Source of the DNA: Brachynemurus nebulosus
Taxonomy: Eukaryota; Arthropoda; Insecta; Neuroptera; Myrmeleontidae
Assembly (NCBI GenBank): GCA_035578155.1
Contig: JAPWDM010000101.1
Coordinates: forward strand, 1 to 64,000
DNA: 64,000 nt
Direction: 5' to 3'
Position 1 is the first letter of the stretch; each line of letters opens with the position of its first letter. Below are positions 1 through 10,639 of this stretch, in pieces. The position numbers were made by a program, and so were the translations under genes. A model generated the notes under the pieces. The model saw only the letters and a program-made list of their open reading frames with translations. It was not told the DNA's origin and searched no databases.

Positions 1-153
1 CCAACCAATACCAATATTTACAGTGGAATTCTTTAGCTAAGTAATCTTTTGGCATGTTTTATTACTTTTTTGCAACGTAGTGCCTGGTGCTTTCTTTAAT
101 TACCAATTAACATTGCTTAGTGAATCTAAAAAAACAGGACATTTCGTTCGAGA

Positions 154-159
<6 letters not shown>
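1..159. other. left flank, no gene seen
   Basis: AT-rich DNA in which I see no coding frame, RNA gene or recognisable repeat. It leads into a TA microsatellite that served as insertion site for the Gypsy element to its right. Confidence 0.5.

Positions 160-211
<52 letters not shown>
160..211. repeat. (TA)n microsatellite
   Basis: About 26 TA units directly abut the AGTTA end of the following LTR. Errantiviruses of the gypsy/17.6/297 group favour TA-type alternating targets, so the run probably marks the insertion site; slippage has hidden any target duplication. Confidence 0.85.
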
Positions 212-216
<5 letters not shown>

Positions 217-682
217 TGTAACCATCACATCCGCCCTAATACTTAATTAATACATATTATATTTTTATACATTTAATCAGTATTTTTGTAATATTAAGAA
301 TTGTACAATGTATGTAGATAATAATAATAATTCATTCCATAAGGAACTCATATAGATAATTATTTAATATTTCATGTAACTAAAAATAACAAAAGCTTAA
401 TCATCAAAAACTACTAAATAATTAAATACAATGTATTTAGACAATGGAATTGCAATGATATTATTTTAAAGTACATCTTTTTCATTTTTGCTTATTCAGC
501 AATCTCTTTGTCTAAATTATGTATAAATAACGAAACTTGGTAAATTATCTGATTTTTGTTCGATCTAGGTAGCAATAGTAACACTGGAGTACTCCAGTGA
601 TATCTTTGTAAAACAATTTTGTATTTTTAAACTTAAAATAAATTTTTTTAAAAACTAACTTTAATTGTTACGAAACGTAACT
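212..682 (+). repeat. 5' LTR of errantivirus-like Ty3/Gypsy element
   Basis: The segment begins AGTTATGTAAC and ends ACGTAACT immediately before a TGGCGCAGTCG primer site; AGTTA...TAACT ends are the errantivirus pattern. A TATA-like TATAAATA lies near 521-528 and an AATAAA signal near 638, placing promoter and poly(A) signal inside the LTR. I find no matching 3' LTR in the window, so the boundaries come from the end motifs and PBS only. Confidence 0.6.
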
Positions 683-700
683 GGCGCAGTCGTTCGGATT
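682..700 (+). other. primer-binding site, Ty3/Gypsy
   Basis: TGGCGCAGTCG adjoins the LTR end. This primer site is typical of the insect 17.6/297/gypsy group, which primes from a host tRNA 3' end. Positions 701-1206 are untranslated leader with no convincing gene. Confidence 0.7.
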
Positions 701-1206
701 GTTGTAAGCATTGTTACCGGTATTAGTGATGTCGTGAGTTGTGGAATTGACGGTTTCTCAAGGAAACAATCAATCTTAACGGCATATTGAGAATTGTGGT
801 ACACTCTGGTCAGCAGTGCGTGGATTTCAATCCTTCAATCAACAACGGATCTACGAGGAATGGAAATTTACTGGAGCATTCTGTAAGTAGAGTAAATTGC
901 TTATTTTTCGCTGCTTATATTTTTTGTTCCTGCTTTTTCCTTTCGTATGTCTTCCATCGTAAAATCAAAATCGTTTAAATTATCACACAGACCATATCCT
1001 AGATCGAAATCCCTCAACTAAACGGCGCAGAAAACGCAATAGTTGAGTCAAACGTGAGCATATCGGAGGATACGATAAGCAACGTTAATTTAGATTTAAT
1101 TAGTAATAGTAATATTGAAACAGTTCAATCAAATAATTTAAATACAAATACAAATAATTGAATTAGTTTAGAAAGTTTAGATTTTAATAAATATTATAAT
1201 ACAAAA

Positions 1207-2269
1207 ATGCAAGTCAACGAAAATGCAGTTAGTGGCTTCTCACAAGTGCTCGAAGCATTTAGAATACCGTATCCAATTAAATTCCTACCTGAATTTAATG
1301 GAAATCCGAGAACATTGCATGATTTTATCGAAAATGTAGATGAAATCATAGCATGTGTAAGTGTCGATTGGACACAGGGATACGGTAAATTATGGATACG
1401 GGCTATCTGTAATAAAATCGTAGGAGAGGCTAACGAAGTTTTAAACATGTACGGTACTCCCACAGATTGGCAATCAATCAAATCAAATTTAATTTCACAT
1501 TATGCGGACAAACGAAACGAGACAAACTAATTAGGGAACTTTACAGCTTAAAACAAAACCAAAATCAGAAAATGGAAGAATTTTACGCGAAAGTAATCGA
1601 AATACTTTCCTCATTAGTTAATTTCACTAAATTAAACGAAAATGATTCCATCGCAATAAATTCTAAATTACAATTATTTAAAAATTTGGCAAAAGACGTA
1701 TTTTTAGCTGGACTTAGAGAACCTATTGGATCAGTCGTACGTGCAAGAAATCCAGACACGATTCAAAATACATTTGAATACGCTATCAAAGAGCAAAATA
1801 TTCACTACCATCAAAAATCATATCAACAAATCACAGTTAAACCTCCAATATCCGCACCTGTACCGATTAGAACACACAATTTTCATAATCCTCTACAATA
1901 CCAAAAACAGATTATTACGCATACACCATTCAATACACAAAATAATATGCAACAAACACGACCATTTTACAATCAAAATAATATACAACAAACACGACAT
2001 TTAACACACAAAACAATACAAAACAATTACCGCGACAAACACCTACGGACTTAGGCAGTAATAGGTTAAGCATTAGACAACCCAACACACAACAGCAACA
2101 ATCACGCCCTAATTTTCAACCACAACAACCATTTAGACGTAACTTTTTCCAACCTCAAAATAGACCGACTTTTTCTTCAAACGAACTTTTTAACACAGAA
2201 GCATCAGAATTTAGTTCATTAGACGAATACGTAGTTGACGAAAATTATGACGAAAACAGTATTTGGTAG
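1207..2269 (+). pseudogene. gag: Gypsy gag, frameshifted
   Basis: Codes for a Gag-like structural protein that would coat the element RNA. The first frame (1207-1530) has a retrotransposon-gag type segment around residues 20-100 (FLPEFNGNPRTLHDFIENVD; KIVGEA). A second frame takes over at about 1500 and runs to 2054; a third carries a Gln/Asn-rich tail to a TAG near 2269. At least two frameshifts are therefore needed. No CCHC zinc knuckle is visible, which is common in errantivirus Gag. Confidence 0.75.
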
Positions 2270-2329
2270 ACGAATACGAACAGACAGACCAAAATAATCA
2301 AAATGAGATCGATGATCAAAATTTTCGGT

Positions 2330-2822
2330 TAATCTCGGACAACAATTTGGATACGTAGATTTAAATCTTCACGAATCTACTTTACCCTATATACATATTA
2401 CTGACCAAAATGACTGTACACCCTTAAAATTTTTAATTGATACTGGTTCTTCAAATTCTTTCCTTAATTCTGAATTAGTTCATCCAGACTTTACAACCGA
2501 AATTAAACCTACCACTATTAAATCACTTTTAGGATCATATAATGCTACAAAAAAGGCAAAATTACCCATTTTTAGTGAATTCAATCAAACTGGTACAATA
2601 GATTTTCTTCTTTTACGATTTCACGGTTATTTTAACGGATTTATTGGACTTGACATACTTAACCAACTTCAAGCTCAAATTGATATTCCCGGTAAACGAT
2701 TAATAACACCATTTTCTACAAATAGATTGTTGTTCAAACCCAACATCACAAGTGGCATACACATAATTGAACCAAACTGTAAACAGTCAAAATTCCAACA
2801 GACGTACAATCAGGCGACGTAT
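2330..2822 (+). pseudogene. Gypsy aspartic protease region
   Basis: The open frame contains FLIDTGSSNSF at about 2430-2462, the DTG(S/A) active site of retropepsins, followed by a GLDIL strand near 2645-2660 that corresponds to the conserved G-(hydrophobic)-D of the family. It would mature the Gag-Pol polyprotein. A frame change near 2790-2820 separates it from RT. Confidence 0.75.
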
Positions 2823-4120
2823 TAGTACATGACATAAAAATTCAAAATATTTTTTCGATTCCTTCTGGCGTATACAATGTTAAAGATTGGCATATACTCG
2901 CACCTGTTTTAAATCACACAAACAGTGCACAAAAATTTTTAATCGAACAGCCACTGAAAGTAGAAATTTTAAATCACGAAATTATTGACTGTAACTTTAA
3001 CCAATTTCAAACTGTTAACGACACGGAATTACCCCCGATCGAATCCCTTATTAGGACCGAACATTTAAATAGCGAAGAAAGACAAGCTTTGTTTAAACTT
3101 TGTCGTAAATATGAAGATGTTTTTCGTAAAGAGGGTCAATATCTTTCATTTACGAATAAAATTAAACATGAAATAAAAACAACTGATGATCTACCCGTTT
3201 ATACCAAATCTTATCGGTATCCTTATGTTCATAAGGAAGAGGTTAAGAAGCAAATTGATAAGATGCTCCATCAAGGCATCATAAGACCAAGCTATTCTCC
3301 TTGGAGTAGTCCAATTTGGATAGTTCCTAAAGAACTAGATCAAAGTGGAGTACGAAAATGGCGATTAGTGGTGGACTATAGAAAACTTAACGAAAAAACT
3401 ATAGGGGATAAATATCCAATCCCAAACATAACAGATATACTAGACAAACTTGGTAAATGCATGTATTTTACTACTCTAGACTTAGCATCTGGTTTCCATC
3501 AGATAGAAGTTCATCCTAGGGACATTGAGAAAACTGCTTTTACTGTAGACCATGGACATTTCGAACATGTGCCATTTGGACTAAAAAACGCTCCATCAAC
3601 TTTCCAAAGAGTTATGGATAACGTTCTAAAAGATCTACAAGGTACAATTTGTCTTGTATACATGGATGATATAATTATCTTTTCCACTTTGCTTCAAGAA
3701 CATATTATTAATCTCGATAAAGTTTTTAGCAGACTAAAGGACGCAAATTTAAAAATTCAGTTAGACAAAAGCGAATTTCTAAAACGGGAAGTAGCTTTTC
3801 TGGGACACATAGTATCAGAAGCAGGTGTAAAACCTAATCCTGATAAAGTAGCTGCTATTAGGAAATTCCCTGTACCAAAAACACAAAAAGATATTAAATC
3901 TTTTCTGGGACTTCTTGGATATTACAGGAAATTTATTAAAGATTTCGCTAGGTTAACAAAACCAATGACCAAATGTTTGAAAAAAGGTGAAACAGTTAAA
4001 CATACACCCGAGTTCCTTAAATGTTTTGAAACATGTAAAGACCTCTTGACAAACGACCCAATCCTTGCCTATCCAGACTTTAACAAAGGATTTCTTTTGA
4101 CAACGGACGCAAGCATGTAG
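2823..4120 (+). pseudogene. pol: Gypsy reverse transcriptase
   Basis: The frame 3089-4120 is a good Ty3/Gypsy RT. It shows LVVDYRKLN, the FTTLDLASGFHQI block, PFGLKNAPSTFQRVM, the catalytic YMDDIIIFS at about 3657-3683, FLGHIVS, and the connection segment SFLGLLGYYRKFI. It copies element RNA to DNA. The open frame ends at 4120 within the RNase H start (TTDAS), where a base loss shifts the frame. Confidence 0.9.
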
Positions 4121-4445
4121 CAATCGGAGCAGTCCTTTCCCAAGGACCTATTGGTAAAGATAACCCAATATGTTACGCTTCTAGGACTTTAACAGACTCA
4201 GAATCACATTACTCTACCATTGAGAAAGAACTTTTATCAATCGTATGGGCAACCAAATATTTCAGGCCTTACTTATACGGACGAAAATTTACCATAATTA
4301 CTGACCATCAAACACTCAGATGGCTCATGTCACTTAAAGAACCAAACAGTAAATTAGTAAGATGGCGACTTAAACTTGAAGAATTTGACTACAAAATTAT
4401 ACACAAACCAGGTCGACAAAATACTAACGCAGACGCCCTCTCATG
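4121..4445 (+). pseudogene. pol: Gypsy RNase H domain
   Basis: After the frameshift the next frame reads [15 protein letters not shown]-like YASRTL, the catalytic-Glu segment [31 protein letters not shown], and NADALS, all RNase H1 landmarks of Ty3/Gypsy Pol. A TGA follows NADALS where an Arg codon is normal. This domain would degrade the RNA strand during reverse transcription. Confidence 0.8.
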
Positions 4446-5590
4446 AATTATAATTGACAGTAACCCCCATACTAATGACGATTCTACATAAGACACTTCT
4501 ACACAAACAGTACATAGTGCATCAGAGGATGATAGCTCCTTAATTCGAATCTCTGAAAACCCCCTTAATGATTTCAAAAATCAATTAATCATATTAAAAG
4601 GTGAAAACATTCAAACTGCAACTAAACGCAAATTCCAAATTCTTTTTAATACACGTCGACGTATTACAATTACTCTTTCTGCTGACGACGACGATATTTT
4701 AATCTCAATTATAAAAGAAAACATTCCACCGAAGGTAACATTAGCTATTTACTGTCCTGATGACGAATTATTTATTAAAATTCAAAGAATATATTCTGAT
4801 TATTTCTCTCAAGGTAAACAATACAAAATTATTCGAGCAACTAAACTATTAGAAGACGTTTTAGAAGATGACCAACACGACGAGTTAATAAAAAAGTATC
4901 ATGACTTTAGACATACAGGAATTAACGAAACTTTTAACCATATGAGAAGAGAACATTACTTTCCAAATTTAAAATCAAAAATTTCTTATTATGTTAATAA
5001 TTGTAAATTGTGTAACGAAAATAAATATGAGACGACCACCTAAACAAAATTTTGAACTAACAGAAACACCGTCATAGCCACTCGAAATTGTACAAATTGA
5101 TATATTTTATTTGGACAAATTAATATATTTAACAATTGTAGATAAATTTTCACGTTTTGGCCAAGCATACCCAATCGAAACAAGAAATACATCCCATATC
5201 CTCGAGGCTCTAGCACAATACATATCCCAATACGGTAGTCCTAAAAATATTGTCGATTCAGAAAAAGGATTTGACTCAATACGTTTTCGACAATTTCGTG
5301 ACACGTATAGTATTAATATACACATAACAGCTGTTAGAAGTTCAACATCAAATTCTCCTGTCGAGAGATTCCATTCTTCTATCCTTGAAAAATATCGTAT
5401 TACACATGTAACTGATAAAACCAGCTCAGCTGATTTAAAAATGCTACATACAGTTTTTGTTTACAATAATTCAATTCACACCGCGATTAAATGTACACCA
5501 TATGAATTATTTTTCGGATGTAAATATGACATTAAATTGACTGCCGACCCAGCAATAATACAACAAAAACCCTTCCAATTAATGGGATAA
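4446..5590 (+). pseudogene. pol: Gypsy integrase
   Basis: An HHCC-type zinc region is visible at about 4890-5020 (HTGINETFNHMRREHYF; CKLCNEN), then a frameshift, then the DDE core at 5100-5590. Landmarks are IVQIDIFYL with the first Asp, the VDSEKGFD segment in place of the usual TDxGxEF, and SPVERFHSSILE with the catalytic Glu. The frame ends after PFQLMG, shortly before the nested element at 5657. It would insert element cDNA, but stops and the altered second-Asp block argue that it is inactive. Confidence 0.8.
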
Positions 5591-5650
5591 AAGAAACAAA
5601 CAAAGAGCACGAACAGATATAAAAAATTATTATTGCAAAAAGTACTTTTA

Positions 5651-5656
5651 GACGAT
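5651..5656 (+). repeat. target-site duplication GACGAT (left)
   Basis: Six bases identical to 13294-13299 on the far side of the element, the length expected from a Polinton integrase. Confidence 0.9.
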
Positions 5657-6287
5657 AGTAGTGTATTTTGGACAGTTCTAGAGCCATCACCTTACGGAAA
5701 ATTAACATTGCCCACCACCCACCTCCTTATGGAGAAATAATATTGCGACTACTCTTAAGCTCGTTCACTTCGGCTAGCTAAATTTTGGTTGGTGGGGATA
5801 TGTGGTTAGTTAAATTTTGGTAGATGGTCCGTGTCAAATTTTGAGGGTCATTATCCTGTGTAATTTTGGTGATTTTCGTGGGGGCATCTTCTCATGTGAC
5901 GTTATCATTTTGATGGTGGCTGGTTCCTGATAAATTTTTGGTAATTGACGTGTGTTGTGTAAATTGCCTATATTAGTAAGTAATAATATTTAAATAAAAT
6001 AAAATGCGGTCGGATGGTGTATTCAATCTCGAGTACTTTATTTTACGAAGCGGGAGTGCTAGCCACTACACTGTGACGTACACTGGCTCTGGATGTATTA
6101 AATGTCGAACATATTCTAACAATTGGCATTTTGATCTGTATGTTAATTAAGTCTACAAACATGTTTCAACCAACTACTGCCTAAGGCGGTGAATGGAAAT
6201 GCCTACAAATGTCAATATATAAATTATTTATTGCTACACTTAAAAACTTTCAAATCAGTTTTGCTTCAAGTTTTCCGTTCACGTGAT
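5657..6287 (+). repeat. left terminal inverted repeat of Polinton-like element
   Basis: Matches the reverse complement of 12664-13293 with only scattered mismatches and loses similarity just after GTTCACGTGAT. The terminal part, with ACCTTACGGAAAATTAACA, is repeated once more inside the element at about 6588-6645. A tRNA-like stretch lies on the minus strand at 6005-6077. Confidence 0.92.
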
Positions 6288-6965
6288 TACGTCATGTTAT
6301 GTTGTTTACACATTTTTCTTGTGGTAGTTGGTTATTTAGCCATATGTATGAAATAAATTTTCCGATTGCATCATTTGATATTTAGGCTAGGAGTAACCTT
6401 GAATGCACACATTAATGCCACATGATTTTTCTAAAACAAATACTGGAAAATTCTTGTTTTGTGATTACATGTCTAAACAACATGACGTTTTTCTCAACGT
6501 GTTTTTTCCACCAAATAATAGTATATAAAGCAGGTCGATATTTATAAAATTATCAAGTTATCGTTGTAACTTTGGATAATATACGCCCACCGCCTTATGG
6601 AAAATTGACATTACCCACCACCCACCGCCTTATTTTATTAAAAAGATCACCAAAATGATTACTTTTGCAACGAGCTATGCAAATGTTATATGTGTATCTT
6701 GTGTACCTCTTTTCATTCATTTTTCTGAACTACCCAATATAGGCAATGTTCTTACTTGCTCCTGAATATAGACAATTACATTGCGTTGCCAAGTGCCCCA
6801 TACCTACTAAGATCGCTCGTATGTATATGACATGTATAAAAATAAAAATTTCCCAGCTACTAGTACACCTACTACTACGTTATCAACAATTCCTAAGATC
6901 CCAAAAAACTACCTGTTTTGTGTGATTTGAAATATTTGAACATTTTTTTTATTATTGGCCGAAGA
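6288..6965. other. noncoding interior left arm of Polinton-like element
   Basis: No coding frame. It contains a partial second copy of the TIR end (6588-6645). A block at 6722-6799 is the reverse complement of a unit in the tandem repeat at 50367-50830 of the large Polinton. A TATA-like TATATAAAG at 6532-6539 could drive the downstream hemopexin-like gene. Confidence 0.6.
6532..6540 (+). promoter_or_regulatory. TATA box, probable promoter of hemopexin-like gene
   Basis: TATATAAAG followed at about 30 bases by a T/A-rich start region, some 400 bases upstream of the first in-frame ATG at 6966. Only sequence resemblance supports it. Confidence 0.35.
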
Positions 6966-7430
6966 ATGTATATATTTTATTTAAAATGGATATGGACTAT
7001 GGATATGAACAATAGTAATAGGATATTAAAGCCGATATTATTAACCGATTTCCTACAATTTTTACCAGTAAATGTGACTAAGATACCCATAGCATATAGA
7101 AGACCTAGTGGTGAAATAATTATTATAGCAAATAACATTGTATATATGATTACATATCCAAATATGCGTTTAATGGATGGATATCCTAAAAATATATGTT
7201 TTGTTTTTAATGGTATTTCAAATTTTGCTTTAATAAATGGAATAGCAAATACGTACACTGAAAAAACGTATATTTTTCATTATAATTTATACTACTCCGA
7301 AATTAACGAGTGCGATTTCGCAATAGTCAAACAAGGATTTACATCAGATCTAATCCCCCGTATACCTCCTAATACACAATCAGTGTTTAGATATAATAAT
7401 GGTTATCTATACTTTTTCAAAAAAAGATAA
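6966..7430 (+). CDS. hemopexin-like repeat protein of Polinton-like element
   Basis: A frame of 154 codons from ATG 6966. Two hemopexin-type repeats are recognisable by pattern: a GYPKNICFVFNGISN block (the GYP..I...F.GI linker), then KTYIFHYNLYYSE (the K.Y.F.G..YWR strand), a QGFTSDLIPRIPPN linker, and NGYLYFFKK. Hemopexin-like domains are beta-propellers that bind proteins, haem or matrix. The frame ends after an A-run (7419-7425); the next frame carries on with KDKFYEFNEF and a Cys-containing end, so one slip in the A-run has cut the last repeat. No clear signal peptide. It is the first gene of the element's plus-strand series. Annotated by pattern only; another propeller family is possible. 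Confidence 0.5.
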   Translation: MYIFYLKWIWTMDMNNSNRILKPILLTDFLQFLPVNVTKIPIAYRRPSGEIIIIANNIVYMITYPNMRLMDGYPKNICFVFNGISNFALINGIANTYTEKTYIFHYNLYYSEINECDFAIVKQGFTSDLIPRIPPNTQSVFRYNNGYLYFFKKR

Positions 7431-7529
7431 ATTTTATGAATTTAATGAATTCATAGGGATGTTAGTACGCAGTGGTACATTTAATTTATCCATTTTTAAT
7501 ATTTCATGTCCTAAATATAATATTTTAAT

Positions 7530-7531
<2 letters not shown>

Positions 7532-7601
<70 letters not shown>
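7532..7601. repeat. (TA)n microsatellite
   Basis: About 35 TA units just behind the hemopexin-like gene; the repeated Tyr-Ile translation through it is an artefact of the repeat. Confidence 0.95.
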
Positions 7602-7603
<2 letters not shown>

Positions 7604-7763
7604 ATTACTTAAACAATTTAAGAACAAAAAGGGTGAAGGAGAGGCGTATGAATAGAGTTTCTACTGCGGTGGTGGTGGTGATGGTAGCGGCGGCGGTGGT
7701 GGTGGTTGTGGTAAGTGTCTTAGTCTATGTAATTCTTTACCGATATGTAAACTAACCAGTCTT

Positions 7764-8922
7764 ATGGTATCAGCTGAACCATTCACATCTGTCAAAATGA
7801 TTAAGTGTGTGCGGTACGGTAGAAACTTTAAACGGAAAGATTCTCTATTACGCCACATTAGAACGATACACAAACCTTCAAATATGCAGGAATTTTCATC
7901 ATACAATAACGTGAGCATAAGCAATCAGTTTGAAAATACTGCTGATCAGCAGGCAAACAATGACACTTACATAAGCGATGCCGGAAACAGACGATTTCTA
8001 GGACAACAAGAATCCTCGAAATCTAATTACGAAGGTAGTGATGGCGAAAATGACTATAGCTTTCAAAGAGATAGTACAGAAGAAGAAGAAGAAAGGATGT
8101 CACCAGTGTTTCAAACTAAACACGTAGAGGAAATGAATCGGAGCTTGAATCCTTTTGATCAAAGCATGATGGCTGTAGCAGAAGCAATAAAAAATAAATT
8201 TAACACTTTAAAAAATTCACATAACATGGTACAATCTAAAGTTGGGAAAAATAATTGGACTGGTGAAAATAAACCAGAAGATTTATCAACATTCAATAAT
8301 TACACTGGAACACCAAACTTAACTGGACTTTTACAAACAGCTCTAGATCTATTAATGATCAAGGAATTAAAAATGTTCGTGGAAAAGAAGAAGAAGAAGG
8401 AGAAAAAGAAGAAGATAATAGAGAAGATAAAAGGATAGAACAAAAACGACCTTTAACACCCAATTCGATAACTGAAGACGTGAAAGCCAAACATGTGAAG
8501 TATAGTAACTTCGACAATGAACATTATGTTACAAGAAAATATTGGCGTAACCCGAGCACTTTAGTAGACGAATTAAAAACTTTAATGACTACCACACAAA
8601 CTGGAGATCAAATATTTGGAATAATTCGCAATTTAATGGATGGAAGCGATAACGTAACGAGCTAAAGCAAAACTTTAATGAACTAAAGAAAACAAAAATT
8701 GGACAGCAAATTACATAAATTATTCGTGAACTGGAAAAATTTTATATCATTGAACCAGTGTTAGGAAAAATAACACTTGATTACGATGATGATGATGATG
8801 ATGATGATTATGATAACGATGACAATGATAATGAAAATAATATTGCCGACACTAATGAATCTGATGCTGAAGGTGACATTGCTGGTGAAGGCCTGTATCT
8901 CAAACCATACAGAATGCGTTAA
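7764..8922 (+). pseudogene. C2H2 / DUF8207-like protein of Polinton-like element, frameshifted
   Basis: From ATG 7764 the frame opens with a C2H2-type finger (residues 10-40, KRKDSLLRHIRTIH) whose second Cys is Tyr. An acidic, Ser/Asn-rich middle contains NPFDQSMMAVAEAIKNKF. The same frame is open upstream to about 7653 through a Gly/Cys-rich segment. A shift near 8370 moves to a frame with YWRNPSTLVDELKTL. Another shift and a TAA lead to IIRELEKFYIIEP, an Asp run, and the tail GEGLYLKPYRMR. The YW..P..LVD.L and II.EL pieces match the C-terminal block of the Polinton protein at 55600-56481, suggesting a shared DUF8207-like family. Function unknown. Confidence 0.5.
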
Positions 8923-9028
8923 AACTTTAAATAGCCATATAGAACCAATTAATGGTCAATTGCGAGAAGATAACTGGAGTGAAAACATCATCTGGCCATA
9001 CGGTATTTTATAATTAATTTTGACCAAC

Positions 9029-9250
9029 ATGCTGGTATTTACCGATCAGAAAGCAAAAAATTTACAGCGTCCTACTAAGTCGGAAAGAAAGCAACCACCA
9101 TTAACATTAGAAAACAAAAAATTTCTACACCAGTTGGGTTTCAAACTAAAGACCAACACAGAAAGATTTACTAACCTTGAAGACGAATTTTATGATGAAA
9201 ATAGCAGTGTTGGCGAAGGATTGTATCTTAAACCGTATAGAAGATATTAA
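9029..9250 (+). CDS. small basic Polinton-type protein with GEGLYLKPY tail
   Basis: 73 codons from ATG 9029. The N-terminal half (MLVFTDQKAK; Lys/Arg-rich; ENKKFLHQLGFKLK) parallels the 55-residue protein at 52434-52601 of the large Polinton (MLILNTDSKQ; SNKKFLKSLGFKIK) in start, charge and the NKKFL..LGFK core. The C-terminal half is acidic and ends VGEGLYLKPYRRY, like the tail of the preceding gene and the C-terminus (GFGLYLNPD) of the PLA2-type capsid protein at 53758-54588. It is probably virion-related by descent, though the role is unproven. Confidence 0.55.
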   Translation: MLVFTDQKAKNLQRPTKSERKQPPLTLENKKFLHQLGFKLKTNTERFTNLEDEFYDENSSVGEGLYLKPYRRY

Positions 9251-9396
9251 ATAAAAACTTTATCGGCACTGAATATGAGAAAACTCTTGTTTTGTTTACA
9301 AAATAGCAAGAGCATATAAATTTGAATAATTTTTAAAAATGGGAGAGTTTTTATTCATTTTTCGGCAACATAACAGTGGCGGCGGTGAAGATAACA

Positions 9397-9585
9397 ATGA
9401 GTGAAAAAATTAAAGAGAACATGATAGTAAAACATCGAATGTTGCATAAGATGTTGGATGAAGCTATTCGAAAACGCAATATGGAGATGATTCAATCCAT
9501 CACAACAAGAGATATTAAAATTTTTCATCCTGGAAAAATAACAATGGCTATTGAATGGAACACATCTACGGAAATTTCTGATTAG
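9397..9585 (+). CDS. small hypothetical protein of Polinton-like element
   Basis: 63 amino acids from ATG 9397, basic and helical in character (KHRMLHKMLDEAIRKRNMEMIQ), then a short strand-rich end. Not recognised. It lies in line with the plus-strand gene series. The frame may be a fragment, since readable sequence goes on in other frames after the TAG. Confidence 0.3.
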   Translation: MSEKIKENMIVKHRMLHKMLDEAIRKRNMEMIQSITTRDIKIFHPGKITMAIEWNTSTEISD

Positions 9586-9668
9586 TTGTTCAACTATACT
9601 TTTACTCAATCTGATATTGAAGAAGATCGTATAGATTGAGCTGACATGATGACGCACTATCTTACACT

Positions 9669-9969
9669 ATGGATCTGAACAGCAATAAGATATGTTTGAA
9701 CGGAACTCTTAAATTCTATATTGAAAATTGTGAGAGAATACAATCTTCCTCCACTTAGTTTTGATCCAAGGTGTAACGAAAAAGACGATCAACTATTAAA
9801 GTGGATTTTACAGAATACTGAAAAAGGTACCGCTAATGGAACAGCCCTTCTTGGTTGGAGTAGCAGACAATACGTCGATCCAAGGCCAGCAGTGAACTTA
9901 CACGATTATATGGCTGTGTACAAAATGTTACAAGAAAATTTCAATATTCAGCATATATGTGATTTTTGA
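9669..9969 (+). pseudogene. unknown protein of Polinton-like element, probably frameshifted
   Basis: An ATG at 9669 opens a short frame (FYIENCERIQ). Near 9740 another frame takes over and is open to 9969, with LPPLSFDPRCNEKDDQLLKWIL, GTALLGWSSRQYVDPRPAVN and YKMLQENFN. The composition looks coding. I do not recognise the family. Confidence 0.35.
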
Positions 9970-10256
9970 TACAGTAATTGTATATGTAACAATTGTTAAT
10001 AAAATGTTTTTAAGACTAAATGAATGTTCTTTTTTTTTTAGAAGGGTTCCATCAAATGTAAATTTAACATGGTACAATTACAGACGTGAAATTTATTTTA
10101 GAAATAAAACTATGCATAAGTAATCTGAAAAATTAACATTATTCTTGGAAAAAATATATGTACAAATAAAAGAAATATATATAATTTTTAATTTGCATTT
10201 ATTGCAAATCTTAATTGTTATCATTATTACAATAAGAAGAAGAATTATTATAATAT
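9970..10256. other. intergenic, convergent 3' ends
   Basis: AATAAA-type signals on the plus strand near 9998 and an AT-rich spacer separate the plus-strand series from the minus-strand gene to the right. No gene seen. Confidence 0.5.
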
Positions 10257-10639
10257 TCAAATAATTTTTTTAAATTCAATTGAATACGAATTTCCAACCG
10301 GACCGTTATTAATAATGCCCATTTACGATGAGTGTTTTATCAGTTTAAATTTTTCTTCACTCATGTTGTCAAATCGAGACGGCAGCGTTAGATACCCATC
10401 TTCTAATGCTACCACCGTTTGCATTCTCGTAGTGTCGATTTTGATTGTACTCGGCTAACATCAACAACTTTATAAATCTTCTCTAAAACCATATCTTTCG
10501 CCTTTATCCACGATTTTATTTTTCCAGTTTCATTTAACTCGCTTATTAATTGGTCGACAACGTGTGGATCTTGTTGGCAAATTTGTTGGACGTCAAAGAT
10601 GTTATTTCTGGTCGTGGTTTGTGATTTGTTGAATTTCAT
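10257..10639 (-). pseudogene. unknown minus-strand protein, possible OB-fold type, frameshifted
   Basis: Begins at ATG 10639 with an N-terminal segment (FDVQQICQQDPHVVDQLI; KIKSWIKAKDMVLEKIYKVVDVSRVQ). A shift near 10435 is needed to reach VVALEDGYLTLPSRFDNMSEEKFKLI. A stop and a further piece (INNGPVGNSYSIEFKKI) follow to 10257. The succession KIYKVVDV, VALEDGY, LPSRF, GPVGNSYSIEF looks like the strand pattern of an OB-fold nucleic-acid-binding protein, but that is only an impression. A TATA-like TATATAAAC lies upstream on the minus strand near 10757-10765. Confidence 0.35.

Noticed and set aside
7399..7755. Open frame of 118 codons with Tyr-Ile and Val runs
   Set aside because: Its start does continue the hemopexin-like gene, but the body is translation of (TA)n and (GGT)n repeats.
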